Shown: positions 32,532-43,329 of the stretch, piece by piece | Layout of the letters: each line of letters begins with the position of its first letter | How positions within the stretch are numbered: position 1 is the first letter of the stretch | Source: Agriotes lineatus | Taxonomy: Eukaryota; Arthropoda; Insecta; Coleoptera; Elateridae | NCBI GenBank assembly: GCA_940337035.1 | Contig: CALNHX010000267.1 | Coordinates: 310,001 to 374,000 of the forward strand | Reading direction: 5' to 3' | Length of the DNA: 64,000 nt | Translations under genes and position numbers: made by a program | The notes under the pieces: generated by a model | The model's input: the letters and a program-made list of their open reading frames with translations, nothing else | The model's database searches: none | What the model was told of the DNA's origin: nothing

Positions 32532-32827
32532 AAATAATTCTCATGCATTGCACATTTTTTCATTTCTTTTATTTTTATTAGATTAGATTTACTAATACCT
32601 ATAGCATATTATTTTCCCTTTCTTGTATTTTTTATTACATTGGATGTACCTACTAATATAGCAAATTTTTATTTGCAAATGTTTGGTCCGCATCTATTGA
32701 GCAAATAATTTAAAGAAGGTCATAAAATCGTATAGAGTTCGTAGCGGTGAAGCAATTTTCATTCCCTATACGATTTCGTGACTCCGGTTACTAGTATGTA
32801 TAGGGAACGGAGATTTGCGGGCGGGGA

Positions 32828-33330
32828 CTAGTCTTGAATTACGAAGAAATTTCCTTCCATTTAGTGTGCAGCAGGTACTACATGGGCTTCAAGAACTTCC
32901 TAACGTGTCTATCCGCATTCACAGAGTTTCCCAGCGAACACAACAAGTTCTGTTTTATAATTAGAATTTACACCTGCCCAGACCATGACTGACCCGCTAC
33001 CGAATGGTTCATTGGGGATCATAGTACACGGTAAATATTTTTTCTGGCCTCCTACAGACCATTTGACGATCATTCGGAGATTGCAAGGCAAATCTAGGTT
33101 CGTTAGTAAAAAGTAGCTTGGATCACTTATCTCTTACCCAATGCTTATGCAAATCGACAAATCTTAATTGTAAGCAATTAAGATTTGTCGATTTGCTTAA
33201 TTGCTTAGTTTTATGGTGCGGGAGGAGACGAGGACCTTTTTCCGGTGTTCTAGCGTATAAACCTGCTTCTGCCAATCTTTTTCTTGCCGTACTTTCGCTT
33301 AGCTGAACTCGCTTAACTTCAAAGAAGCTG
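32828..33330 (-). pseudogene. Tc1-like transposase, N-terminal and middle part
   Basis: From 33306 leftwards the minus strand reads VQLSESTARKRLAEAGLYAR and TPEKGPRLLPHHK (second helix-turn-helix), then SKLLFTNEPRFALQSP (first catalytic region; the usual Asp in SDE is N) and GSGSVMVWAGVNSNYKTELV. A 22-bp perfect inverted duplication interrupts it at 33149-33196. The C-terminal half is at 27100-27410, beyond the MULE. Confidence 0.8.
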
Positions 33331-33984
33331 ATGCTCTGGAGACTACTCCACTAGTGCGTTCTATTGGTTAACGAATGCAGCAAAAGAAACCGATTGTACA
33401 AACAGGAGGTTGACCTTCGGCGGCCTTGTCCAGGTTTTCTGCTGTAGCGATTTATTTAACGATCCTGTTTTCATCTAGAACGACCGATTGTACTACACCT
33501 ATTGTTTTAGCTACAGCTCCTTGGAATTCTCTGAGGTAGTGACAATTCTCGTGGCTTTAGCTTTATCTACTTTCATTTGAAATTATCTAAATTTTGTACT
33601 TACATAATATAAAACTGACTGTTTAATTATCGCTAACAATGCTACAAAAAGAATAAATTTACTATGTACAGTGTTAGTAAACTATTTAACACCACTATCA
33701 TTTAATGTTTCAATTCAAATGAGTAGTGCAACACTACCCTTGATCTTCCATTGGTACCCGGATATTTCTATATTGCGTAATTGATACGTTTGCCTAAAGT
33801 TATTTACAATTTAAAAAAAATGAGTGCAAATTCAAAAGATAAACAAAATAAAACATTAATATATGTTGTTCTGTGATTGTGCAAATAATTCCAACAATAT
33901 ATGTAATGAATGTTATATTATAAACGTTAAATAAAAAATAAAAATAGCTGTAAGATTTAGTTTGTTTGCAGCTAATATAATTGG
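33331..33984. other. No gene recognised
   Basis: Decayed sequence with short AT-rich frames only. The expected outer TIR of the Tc1 should lie near the start of this interval but was not identified. Confidence 0.4.
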
Positions 33985-34689
33985 TCACGCATGCTATTTC
34001 TGAAGGTTACCGGAGTGCATTCTTTAAATTTGTGTGGAATACTGTTATAGAGTTTATATATAAATTTGGAATTGAAAAGATCGTTCAAACAAAGCGGTTT
34101 TGTGTAAAGGTGGTGATATTATTCCCTTTGAATCTTAAGTTTAGGGAATGCACATCTGTGCTGAAAGTAATTTTATTGTATAGGTAAGCTGGCTGTTTGG
34201 TTCTAATGACTTTATGACAAAGAGTAGCAAATTGTAAGTAACGTCTGCTTCTCATATTTAACCAGTGCAAATATGTTAATTAATAAGATATGTGCTCATA
34301 CTTTCTTATTCCAAATATTAAGCGCAAACACGAGTTTTGAACTCTTTGAATTTTACGTGCAGTATCCTGGGTCATAAATCTCGCTGCAATAGGAAAAATT
34401 TGAAAGCACTAAAGCGTTACAAATCACAGATTTAGTTTCAGTAGATAAAGCATGTCGATGCGGATAAATCAACTTCAGAGCTTGAATACTTTTCCTTATG
34501 CAATTATTTATATATTTTTCATATCTAAATGTATTGTTCTAAGAAGGCCTAAATTTTTAACTTCATTTTTAATGGGAATTGGAACACCATCAATCGCTAC
34601 GCCAGCAAATAATTCAGCTAAGCCACATAAAGTCACTTTTACTCCGAATAACATATACTATTTTATCCGCAAACATATTCAGATAAATT

Positions 34690-35160
34690 TCATTAATTTA
34701 AATTTAAAAAAAAGGATGCATCAGCCGAGAATCGAACCCGGGTCACCCGCGTGACAGGCGAGCATTCTGCCCCTGCGCCAACCTCGGTTGTTTAAATAAC
34801 GCGCTACTATAATGATATATGAACATACTGAATCACCCGAGCTAATAGCACACGGCCACAGCAGCTGTCACACCATAACCCACGGCGACAGATGCTTCGC
34901 TCGGCTGCTTAAAGGATTTAATTAAATTAAAACTTTTTCTTAATCTTTTTGAAAATAAAAGCTGGCCTACGAACTAATTCTAAAAATTAGCAAAATTTTA
35001 AGCCATCATACAATTTAATCGGTCCAGTCTCTTCGGAGGAGATAGCAAACAAACATAGAAAGAAAGAGAGCAACGATTTTATGTGATTAGGCACATAAAG
35101 TACCCAAAAGTTGCTATTTTATGTGCTTAATCAGATAAAGTGACACTTTTACCTTGTCAA
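34690..35160 (-). repeat. tRNA-derived dispersed repeat, copy 1
   Basis: Contains a tRNA-like unit at its left end and a ~300-bp body shared with 43905-44245: CCCGAGCTAATAG, CTGCT..TTAATTAAATTA, TTTTAAGCCATCRTACAA, TTAATCGGTCCAGT and TTCGGAGGAGATAGC. On the minus strand the body precedes the tRNA, which is followed by an eight-T run, so this is not the usual tRNA-head SINE layout. The last ~70 bp add a CACATAAAGT hairpin not seen in copy 2. Confidence 0.72.
34714..34789 (-). tRNA. tRNA-like pseudogene (Asp-type anticodon loop)
   Basis: The minus strand has an A box (TTGGCGCAGGGGC), an anticodon arm CTCGC-CTGTCAC-GCGGG with GTC in the loop, a T arm CCGGG-TTCGATT-CTCGG and a following T run. 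The acceptor ends do not pair, so it is not a working tRNA. It resembles tRNA-Asp(GTC). Confidence 0.65.
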
Positions 35161-35757
35161 TAAAGACACATAAGTTGTCACTTTTATGACATTTGCGGAT
35201 AAAAGTTATTTAATTCGTCAGATTTGGCTAAGTGCAGTGGAATTTCAATTTTTGCTTTAGTAGTAATATTTATATTCTTTAGTTTATTCCACATTTCTTT
35301 AGAATTGCAATTATTTGCGACAAATTGGAAATATGTTTTTTTCTCTGATTTAAGCATGTGATTAACAAGGTTACGTAGCGATTTATAGTATTCCCATTTA
35401 GTACTAGACTTTGTTTTGCGGTATTTAGCCAATGCTTTATCTCTGAGTGTCATTACAAATTTAACATTATCTGTCAACCACGGCAGTTTAGCTTTGGTAC
35501 CTTTATAGCTATAAATGGAGCGTGCAAATTAAGTAAATCCTTTAAGTTATTATATCCAAATTAAATGTTTGCATTAATATCGTTAATAACAAATATTTGG
35601 TGCCATGGTATTCTACGCAGATTGTCCTGAAACGATCCTAAATTGAAATTTCGAACATTTCGAACTGTTTTGAATGCAGGTGTGATAGATTAAGACTGAT
35701 TAAGTCTTCTCTAGCAATAACTGAAACTTTTACTCGGCGGTCAGTCAACACCAAATC

Positions 35758-36144
35758 TTGAACTTTGTTGATGATTTATTCAGTCCGTGTTTTCAAAGGT
35801 CTTGCACACTTTGGGTCATCATGAATGGATCTCTTGCCCCATTTGAACTGCTTGCACCAATATTTAACTTGGAAATAAGACGGCCTATTTTCTCCATACA
35901 CTGCCATCATTCTCTCATGAATATTCTTCGGGCCACTGCCTTGTTTCGATAGAAATTTTATGACGCTTCTGTGTTCAAGTTTCAAATCACTTCTTTAAAT
36001 AGACATAAAAATGGCAAATGGTAAGCGATTGGACCCAAACTTCAAGATGACACTATAAAATGTCACAGAAACTTGACATAAGAAAGATGTCCTAATAGCA
36101 TATTGTTTTCATAGCTAGGTAGATAACATAAGAAACTCCCCTCG
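35758..36144 (-). pseudogene. mariner transposase N-terminal part with right TIR
   Basis: The minus strand reads LEHRSVIKFLSKQGSGPKNI, GENRPSYFQVKYWCKQFKWG and SIHDDPKCARPLKTRTE, the helix-turn-helix domain and the linker of mariner transposases (equivalent to QVFEWFKRFKEGRESVEDDP). The TIR follows and ends CTCCCCTCGTA at the BEL/Pao junction. The C-terminal half has been lost where the LINE begins. Confidence 0.82.
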
Positions 36145-36212
36145 TACTTTTATCAACGCACCACGAAATATTTTTGCGGAGACCACTTGCATGATACCGT
36201 CTGATCCGGTAT

Positions 36213-36628
36213 TAGGGATGTTTCGAATATACAACATTCGTATTCGCGAATACGAATACCGAATACAAATACCTACTCTTATGAATATTCGCGAATACGA
36301 ATACGAATACGAATACATGACCTTGAGTGAATAATATCAACATCAACATCGTTTTTGTACGCGCTGCAAATTTTAGAAATAGTATGGAAAATAGTTTTGT
36401 TTTTTATTTAATGTTATATAATAGTTAATATTTAAAAAACATGTTTTATTTAATGTATGAATAACTTTTTTAAATTTTTATTAAAATTCTTATCTAAATT
36501 TCTACAATTTTAATGTCAAATACTCGTATAATATTCGTGTTAATTTTGACGAATACGATTACGAATACAAATATTGAAAATATAGCGAATACTCGCGAAT
36601 ACGAATACGAGTATTCGGAACATCCCTA
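36213..36628. mobile_element. hAT-type MITE with 8-bp target duplication
   Basis: Ends TAGGGATGTTTCGAATA and the inverse TATTCGGAACATCCCTA, with a direct duplication TCCGGTAT at 36205-36212 and 36629-36636. Copy A of the host element near 15400 has a single CCGGTAT, the empty site. The subterminal regions hold tandem CGAATA units in both orientations. An 8-bp duplication and these ends point to hAT; noncoding. Confidence 0.93.
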
Positions 36629-37953
36629 TCCGGTATGTATCACTTCAATTCTCCCCATTGGTCAGTTCAGTGGTGGTAATTTTTTTCACGAAAGATGACA
36701 TAATCTCCTGGTTTTAATTGCGGTAAATGAGGTTGCTGCTTTTTTCACTTTTATCGTTGCCGAAGATTTTAAATAAAATCTCTTGGGCATTTCTTTGAGA
36801 AATGCTAACGTAGCTGCTCCAGTGACTGGTACCATAAAAACGGTTTGTCGAGATGTTCTACAGCGATGGATCGACTAGAGCTGGTAGTGGGCTACCAATA
36901 AGAAAAAGAGAGTCACATTATTGGGATCATGATTTAGGGTTTTGTAGGGTCGTGAGTTTAGGAAATTCGATATTTTGTCGTATGTTAATGCATAATTTCC
37001 TACAACTCTTTTACTCGCTCAATACCTGTCTCCTAAAATCCTTCAAAATTAGTCGATTTGATAGAGGTGAACTGCTTCTTCGGTTTGCTGCCAACGAATC
37101 AAAAATAAAAATTTTAGACGTATGTATTGACGCTAATGTTAATTCTAGACCAGAATGACGTGCATTTTAATGTTCTTGCTTGAATAATAAATTAGTCACA
37201 TGGTATTTTTATATCAACAAAATTGTCAGGTGGGTCTATTTTATTGAGTCTGTAGGAATTAACTGTATGTGTCATAAATCTAAGTACTCTATAATTTATT
37301 CGTCATGCACTTTCTAAATCTAAATCTGATTTTTTTTTTATTTGCGTTCCTATGCATTAAGTTTTCATACTTTATCCCTAGATAGTTCTCAGTTTTTCTG
37401 TTTACTCCAAAATATAAATTCCATCACAAAGTGACGTTCATTGTTTCGCCTGTGGGTGGCTAAAAAGTGCTGTCGCATTGTATTTCCTGTTTTGTTAAAT
37501 TATTTTCATCCTCCGATGGTCTCCGATTTCCTTTGTTTGAAAATTTCCTTCTGTTTCGTAGGCTGCTTTTGTATCCCAATATATGATCGATAGCCATGGA
37601 AATCTTGATCTTCTTTGTTTTTTGCCGCGATGGTAGGGTGAGGGTATCGTAGAAATAAAATTATTTCCTCAGATCTTAGTTAAGTGGAAGAAGTTGAAGA
37701 CTAACTTGCATGCTGGCTTGGTCTCTTCAGCCTTTGAGGGAGCGCGTAAGGACGCATTCCCCACCTCAGCTTTACGTATCCTGGGAGAAATCTCTCGTTG
37801 CTAGAACAGAAGTGTCGCGTCTTTGAATGGAGCTAGAATGGGTCATGAAAAAGATTCGTATTTTGAGAGGGTCGTTATCGCTCATTAAGGGTGTTATCCC
37901 ACTTACGGTGGAGTAATCACTTGCTCAATACGACTTGAACGCTTTGCCCATTT

Positions 37954-39812
37954 TGAAACAATAAAGAAGCCGACCTGCAATTAACTAATAAAATTAAGCA
38001 ATGGTAGTAAAAATCGCAGATCAACCCCCCTACAGTTTATACACCACGGCAGCTCTGAAAACTCTTTACTCACCGCGATGGCCTCTCGACCCGCGCTATC
38101 TCTTGATGATGCGGTGCGAGTTTTTCGGATGTTTGTAGGAAGGTGGATTGTGTCCTATGTGATGCAGTCGGTTTTTGCTGTGTTTAGCAATTTTTTAGGC
38201 GTCTGTCCGGTTTAGACAGAACGTCTATGTTCTTTAGTGGTATCCTATGTGGTGCCAGAGTTATTTTTGAGCCGATTTATAAGGGTTGGTTCTTGGCTTA
38301 TTTTCGCTTTTGGTGTTGGCATCATCGATCTCATTCTGGAATTCTTTGGTTCCCTACATTTTTTTAATGTTTTCATACTTTAAACCTTTTTATTTCTCTT
38401 GGCCGTGGGGAGTGAAACAATTTTTTGGCTTCGCCTATTTGTTTCGCCAGTTACCCAATTATTTTAGGCTTAACCTGTATATTTTTAGTTGAATTATAAA
38501 TCCTTTGCATTTCGAATTCGTAAATTTTCCAAAGCAGCGTATTTTGTACCTGCATCAAGTTCCTTTCGTTTGCGCGATGCCCTTTCTTATCAGAGTGCGA
38601 GTCTTCTTTTGGGTACGAAATTTTCGTCCGAGGCACTTGCTGTCTTAACCTAAGCCCGCCGTCATCGGCGCGGCTAAGGCTTGATTTTAATTAACTCAAA
38701 TTACGTGCGCTCAACCAATTTTTATGAGCATTGTGTTTCCTAAGGGCTGATTATGATCAGGTACGATGACGCTTTTCTGTTTTGTTATTCGCATAGTAAT
38801 TAAATTTTTCTTAGCTCTTAGTTACCAATTTCAACCACGAGTTTATCTCGGAGGCCAAGGCGCTTGCCTTATCGCATTTTTGACACCTGCTGGATTCGGC
38901 GTATTTGCTGCCTTTCGAGGATGCTTCCGCAGCAATTTTCGGCGCATCCACGGCAGTTCACGACCACCTTATGTTAAACCGAAGGGTGTAGTTACCCCGG
39001 CCGGCGTTTGCCTGTTTGCTGTTTGTGAACGTTGGAGAAGCGAGGTTAGTTTGTGCTATTCCGGGATTTATCGTATCTTCAATACCTGGATTTTACATTT
39101 ATACAGTTTAAACCCGTCAATATTTGAAATTTGGTTTCATACGTTACGCAATTATTAATATGTAATGTTCAATTTCATACATGCTCTTGTTTTTTACATT
39201 TAAATTTTCATGCTTATAATTAATTATTCTCAGTATTTAAAAGTTGCTATTTTGATGTGTATTGACCCTATGTAAAAGGTACAGTCACGCTTTTTTATTT
39301 TGAATAGCCTAACAGAAGGTTTTATTAAATGACTGTGATAAGCTTATCCCACGAATAATTTGTTGTTAATGTTATTAAAATAACCCGAAAGGGGTTCTTG
39401 ATTTTATGCGTGTCGCAACCTTCAGTTGACGTACACAACTTTGTTATCACATTATTTGCATTTTAATTATTCTGATTATTTATTACTGACACTTCAAGAC
39501 TTTTTATTGATTATTAATTAAACGCTAGTCACTTGCAGTTTATTTCCACTTATTATTTGAAATCTTTTGATTTCTGGCGCCCATTTCCATTTCCTTTTCC
39601 TTTTTTTTTTGAAGACATTCCAGGGTACACAGCTAATGACTTGAACCTACGATTCAAGGCCGCCGAAATTTGAGTTAGTTAGGGCCATCGCGGTTAGTAA
39701 AGAGTTTTCAGAGCTGCTGTTGTGTATAAACTGTAGGGGGGTTGATCTGCGATTTTTACTACCATTGCTTAATTTTATTAATTAATTGCAGGTCGGCTTC
39801 TTTATTGTTTCA
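37954..39812. mobile_element. 1.86-kb TIR element of unassigned superfamily
   Basis: TIRs of ~130 bp begin TGAAACAATAAAGAAGCCGA and include TACAGTTTATACACCACGGC-like and CTCACCGCGATGGCC sequence. Comparison with copy A (17455) gives a 4-bp duplication, ATTT (37950-37953 and 39813-39816). The interior is T-rich on the + strand. A 130-residue frame at 38766-39158 has no family I recognise. A four-base duplication would fit several superfamilies, so no name is given. Confidence 0.88.
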
Positions 39813-40224
39813 ATTTTTCCTCAAGTACTAAGCAGAAATACCCACTAGTCACGGAAACCTCCACCGAGCTTTGATGCCTTGTGAGCTGCTATTATTTAGG
39901 ACCTTCATTCTAATTGTATGCAATAGCAGTGCCAATCTGTGCTCAGGGAAAATCTGCCAAATTATATCTGTTAAAACCACTTAGGTTTTGCGCACTAGCG
40001 TTCTATTGTAACTAAATTAAGCAACCCCCCTCAAGGCCTCTGTTTATTGAATAACTCTAATCCGACGCTTGCTGGTGGAAATACTAAGTTCTGAAATAAT
40101 TATGCTATTTCTTTGGGTATTTCGCCACACTACCAAATAAAACATTTCGACTTTCGTTTTCAACAATTAACTAATTAATTTAAAAATTAACTAGAAGGAC
40201 TTAGCTTATTTTACTGGAGTTCTA

Positions 40225-40900
40225 GGAAAGTGCGAATAACCTAAAGTAACTTAAGTAAACGACTTGACACTGATAGCCAACTACTTGGTTATATCTTCAA
40301 AAGTGGATAGCCAACTATTACTTAAATCAACTGAATATGTGGACAGGTATTCATCTTTGCTCAGTAAAATATACGCAGTTTCTTTAACTTTACGTCTAGG
40401 CTAATATCGATTATTTAGATAATATCTTTGTGTTATGCCAATGTATTTTGTGATTGTTAATCCAAACATGTTCTCGAATTCTAGACTTATCGATCTAGCA
40501 TTTCTTAATTAAATTGCTGTGTTCTTTAATCCCAACTTCTAAAGGCGTTGATGCTTGACCAATATAGTATTACCCGCATTCACAAGGAATTCTGTATATA
40601 CAAGTGTTTGAATTCGTTGAACGGTTTCATTTTTGTAAGCATCGACCGCAAGGTGTTCAACGTTTTGAATAGTCTTAACATTAAACATATTTCCAATTCG
40701 TTTAATTTTGCGTGAAAGAGTGTTGTATTTTTAATTGTCATTTCTTCTTACATGCGTATTATTGTTTCCTACATCGAAAATGTTCCGAATAATAGTCTCG
40801 AGATAACCGATATTTTTTTTAAAACATTTATAATAGGTGCTTTCCCCCTTTTGAGGATGTCATTATTAGAGCAAACAACTGTGGGTCTATCGTAAAGGCT
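40225..40900 (-). pseudogene. Penelope-like element 3' part with GIY-YIG endonuclease
   Basis: The minus strand reads NAKLNELEICLML.. in one frame and, near 40600, CIYRIPCECG*YYIGQAST, PLEVGIKEHSNLIKKC, DKSRIREHVWINNHKIHWHN. This is the GIY-YIG domain that nicks the target in Penelope-like retroelements (YRIPCECG, YIGQ, KEH, H). A stop replaces the residue before YYIG, and other stops follow. The RT region upstream is not recognisable. Confidence 0.82.
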
Positions 40901-41181
40901 TTTTTTGCACTCATGATTTCAAAATTCATATTTCCCGGTCATTCCCGATGCGCCGAAAATGACTTTTCCCGCACCGGGGTGTTTTTTACTTTCCCACAAA
41001 AACTATGGCAATTGTGTGTTCCAGGGGCGCTGTAAACGTCAACAAAAGCTAACAGGTGCTAGGATACGTATAAAAATTTAGTAATTTGTGCTGCCAACTC
41101 AGTAAAGTTGTAAAACACTAAATAATATTTTTTTAACTTTTTAAATATTTTGAGTTATTCGTTACAAAAAACATTGTACCT

Positions 41182-41297
41182 ACCTCTTTCGGGAAGAATT
41201 TTCCCGAATTCGCACTACATGCAGCACTCCCTTCGGTCGTGCTGCAAACAAAGTGCTCATTCGGGAAAATTAACTTCCCGAACTTGTTAGGTAAATA
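41182..41297. mobile_element. Small hairpin MITE
   Basis: TACCTACCTCTTTCGGGAAG..TTTTCCCGAATTCGCACT faces AGTGCTCATTCGGGAAAATTAACTTCCCGAACTTGTTAGGTA. The centre is GCAGCAC..GTGCTGC. Noncoding; arms ~48 bp. Confidence 0.75.
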
Positions 41298-41389
41298 ACT
41301 ATTACAACACCTGGTTTTATGTTTTCTTGATGGCTGGAACCCCTAGCTCGAGCACATCATTACTGCATGACCAATTACTTTTGTGGGTC

Positions 41390-41965
41390 ACTATCATATA
41401 AATGTTGTCATCGTCTTCGTCTTACCACTGTGGATAAACTGGCTTCCCTTGTGGAGCTTTGACTGCGATTTAAAGTAAACTAGGTTATATAATAACTGGG
41501 CGCTGCAGCGCGAAGCAGTTGCCTCTGTTATAATCGTTGCCTGTGGTTTATTTCCTATTTTTCCATGCAATGCTCTGTCTTAACCCATTCGTAACTTTAA
41601 GCTCTTGTTCTTAGGTCTACTTCTAGCATCACTCTCTTGGTTATCACATAGATTTTTTGCACTCTTGGCTACCGTAATGTTAATTTTGCTGTTTCCCAAT
41701 ACCTCCTACAATTTCATTCGAAAGGCGTTACCATAACTGATATGTCGAGAATAGCAGAGCTCTCTGTTGATTGCCAGTTTCCATGCACTATTTTCGTTAG
41801 ACAAAACAGATTATCTAGACATGATCTAGCTGCCCTAAATCTACTTTGTTTTTCTGATTATTCAGCTTGATGTTTTGAATTTTCTTTATATTTTACTAAA
41901 TGTGCTTGTAACTGCTATTCCTCGGTAGTTGTCACAGTTGTCTTTTTTCCTATTTTATATGTCTG
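41390..41965 (-). pseudogene. LINE RT scrap (RTE-like)
   Basis: The minus strand begins DNCDNYRGIAVTSTFSKI and, in another frame, QSRFRAARSCLDNLFCLTKI: RT motifs 2 and 3 in RTE-like LINEs (NYRGI, GFRxGRSCxDN). The catalytic FADD box is absent. It directly abuts the MITE at 41979. Confidence 0.65.
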
Positions 41966-41978
41966 CGAGATTATGTAT

Positions 41979-42372
41979 ACAGGGTGTTAATTAAGTACGT
42001 AGACAAACTTTAAGGGGTGATTCCTTGATCAATTCTAAGATAAAAAGTTCATACAAACATGGAGCGTAAACGGCTTCGTTTTCGAGATACAGGGTGTTGA
42101 AATTTAAACAATTTTTTTTTCAAAAATATGAAAAACGCCTAGAGGTATTGTAATGAAACTTGGTGTATGTTAGTATTCTATAACGTGGAATTGTTTGGTC
42201 AAAATAAATTTAACCCGCCTTCCAAACTTTTGAAAACAAATGTTTTTGTTTAAACTTCTCGTATCTCGAAAACGAAGCCGTTTAGGTCCCATGTTTGTAG
42301 GAATTTTTTATCTTAGAATTGATCAAGGAATCACCCCTTAAAGTTTCTCTACGTACTTAATTAACACCCTGT
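41979..42372. mobile_element. Tc1/mariner-type MITE with ACAGGGTGTT ends, 394 bp
   Basis: TIRs of ~120 bp, nearly identical: ACAGGGTGTTAATTAAGTAC, AAACTTTAAGGGGTGATTCC, TTGATCAATTCTAAGATAAA, AAACGGCTTCGTTTTCGAGA. Flanked by TAT/ATA. No coding content. Confidence 0.92.
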
Positions 42373-42927
42373 ATACTGATATGGTCTTAAAACGACAAAG
42401 CATTTTAAAATTAAATAATAATAAAGCAGCTTAATGATAATGTACATAAAAGGATATTGATTGGAATAACTTCGTTTTATCAATAGAATTTCTATTTCCT
42501 ACAATGGTATTATCAATTCAATAATAAATAGTCCATTTGTGGTTGCAATTGTAATTCAAATTAATTGCAGATTATTCTATTAAGCTTTATTTGAAAGAAG
42601 TAAATATTATCATAAAAGATGTAACACAATTTTAATTCTTACATATTTGGCGTATAAAGGATTAATAGCATCATATAATTCGAGACAGACACAACTGAGA
42701 ACTGCTAACCTAAAATGTATGATTAATGACAAATACAAAAGTCATAAAGATTAAAAATAAAAATCTGTATTATCGATTGGTACAACCAAGGTTTTTGGCG
42801 GGTATTTTAAAAATAACAAGAACAAATGAGGTGTGAAATTTATTAATTCGATTGACACAAGTTCAATTTTAAACTGAATTAAATAGTCAATTTTACATGA
42901 TATACTGATACTGATATGTACAATTTT
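42373..42927. other. AT-rich interval, no gene recognised
   Basis: No frame of note and no repeat partner seen in the window. Confidence 0.5.
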
Positions 42928-43329
42928 ACAGTCTGTTTGATTTTAGCTGTCGCAGCAGATATCTCGGCTATTGTTAGAGATATGACAAAATGTTATAGAA
43001 GAAAAGTTGTTCTACATTTATATTTCTATTATCTGTCATAGCCAGAAAAACAATTGAGCATCAAATGTATTAGATGTAGCAAAGACATTCAAAATTTTAA
43101 ATGGAACGTACCCAATTTTATTACATATTCTAAAACAGTAAAAAAATTCTCTTTACAACGATATATCATATATCCTAGTTATCAGCTTCCAGTTGAACAA
43201 TGTTTCTTAAAACTGTCTTGACAACATATGCTATTCAATATAAATACAGAATAACAACATGAAAAAAGTAAGTTAACAATAAATTAATAAGTAAATTTCA
43301 GTTCATAATATTTAGCGTGTTTGTTCAAA

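Larger units (their letters stand above)
27411..32827 (+). mobile_element. MULE (Mutator-like) DNA transposon, 5.4 kb, TIR-bounded
   Basis: The left TIR (27411-27520) and right TIR (32727-32827) are inverted ~105-bp copies sharing GGCGGG..CGCAAATYTCC, TTCCCTATACA, ACCGGAGTCACGAA and GCTACGAACYCTATAC. Between them, on the + strand, lie a zinc-finger exon, a MULE transposase domain, a SWIM finger and a C-terminal tail, interrupted by a Jockey LINE on the other strand. It sits inside a Tc1 element. No clear 8-10 bp target duplication was found. Confidence 0.85.
33985..35757 (-). pseudogene. LINE relic (APE-type), split by a tRNA-derived repeat
   Basis: Upstream part (35184-35757, minus): VKTVRNVRNFNLGSF, LNLHAPF, then LTDNVKFVMTLRDKALAKYR and KKTYFQFVANNCNSKEMWNK, the linker between endonuclease and RT. 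Downstream part (34000-34700): VNVFADKIVYVI-like FADD box with its second D changed to K, YPHRHALSTETKSVICN, LVLSNFSYCS and HWLNMRSRRYLQFATLCHKV with YLYNKI. The RT core between them is missing and a tRNA-like repeat sits there. It appears to have inserted into the mariner at 35758-36144. Confidence 0.75.
36147..40221 (-). mobile_element. BEL/Pao retrotransposon segment, copy B
   Basis: Minus-strand reading from 37200 gives integrase-end pieces KSTNFEGF*ETGIERVKEL, LIGSPLPALVDPSL with NISTNRF (other frame), then PQLKPGDYVIFRE and DGIMQVVSAKIFRGALIKV, the C-terminal DUF5641-like tail of BEL/Pao polyproteins. Multiple stops. It parallels copy A (15339-17841) but has two private insertions: a hAT MITE (36213-36628) and a 1.86-kb TIR element (37954-39812). 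Both copies carry the same mariner end at the same point, so that insertion predates the duplication. Confidence 0.78.

Noticed and set aside
34714..34789. Functional tRNA-Asp gene
   Set aside because: Anticodon and T arms look right but the acceptor ends do not pair, and the unit sits in a dispersed repeat with a second degenerate copy.
38766..39158. 130-residue protein inside the 1.86-kb TIR element
   Set aside because: No recognisable domain, no start context, and a codon pattern like that of the flanking noncoding DNA; left unannotated as a gene.
41979..42372. Regulatory RNA hairpin
   Set aside because: The inverted arms end exactly in ACAGGGTG/CACCCTGT with TA flanks, the mark of a DNA-transposon MITE.
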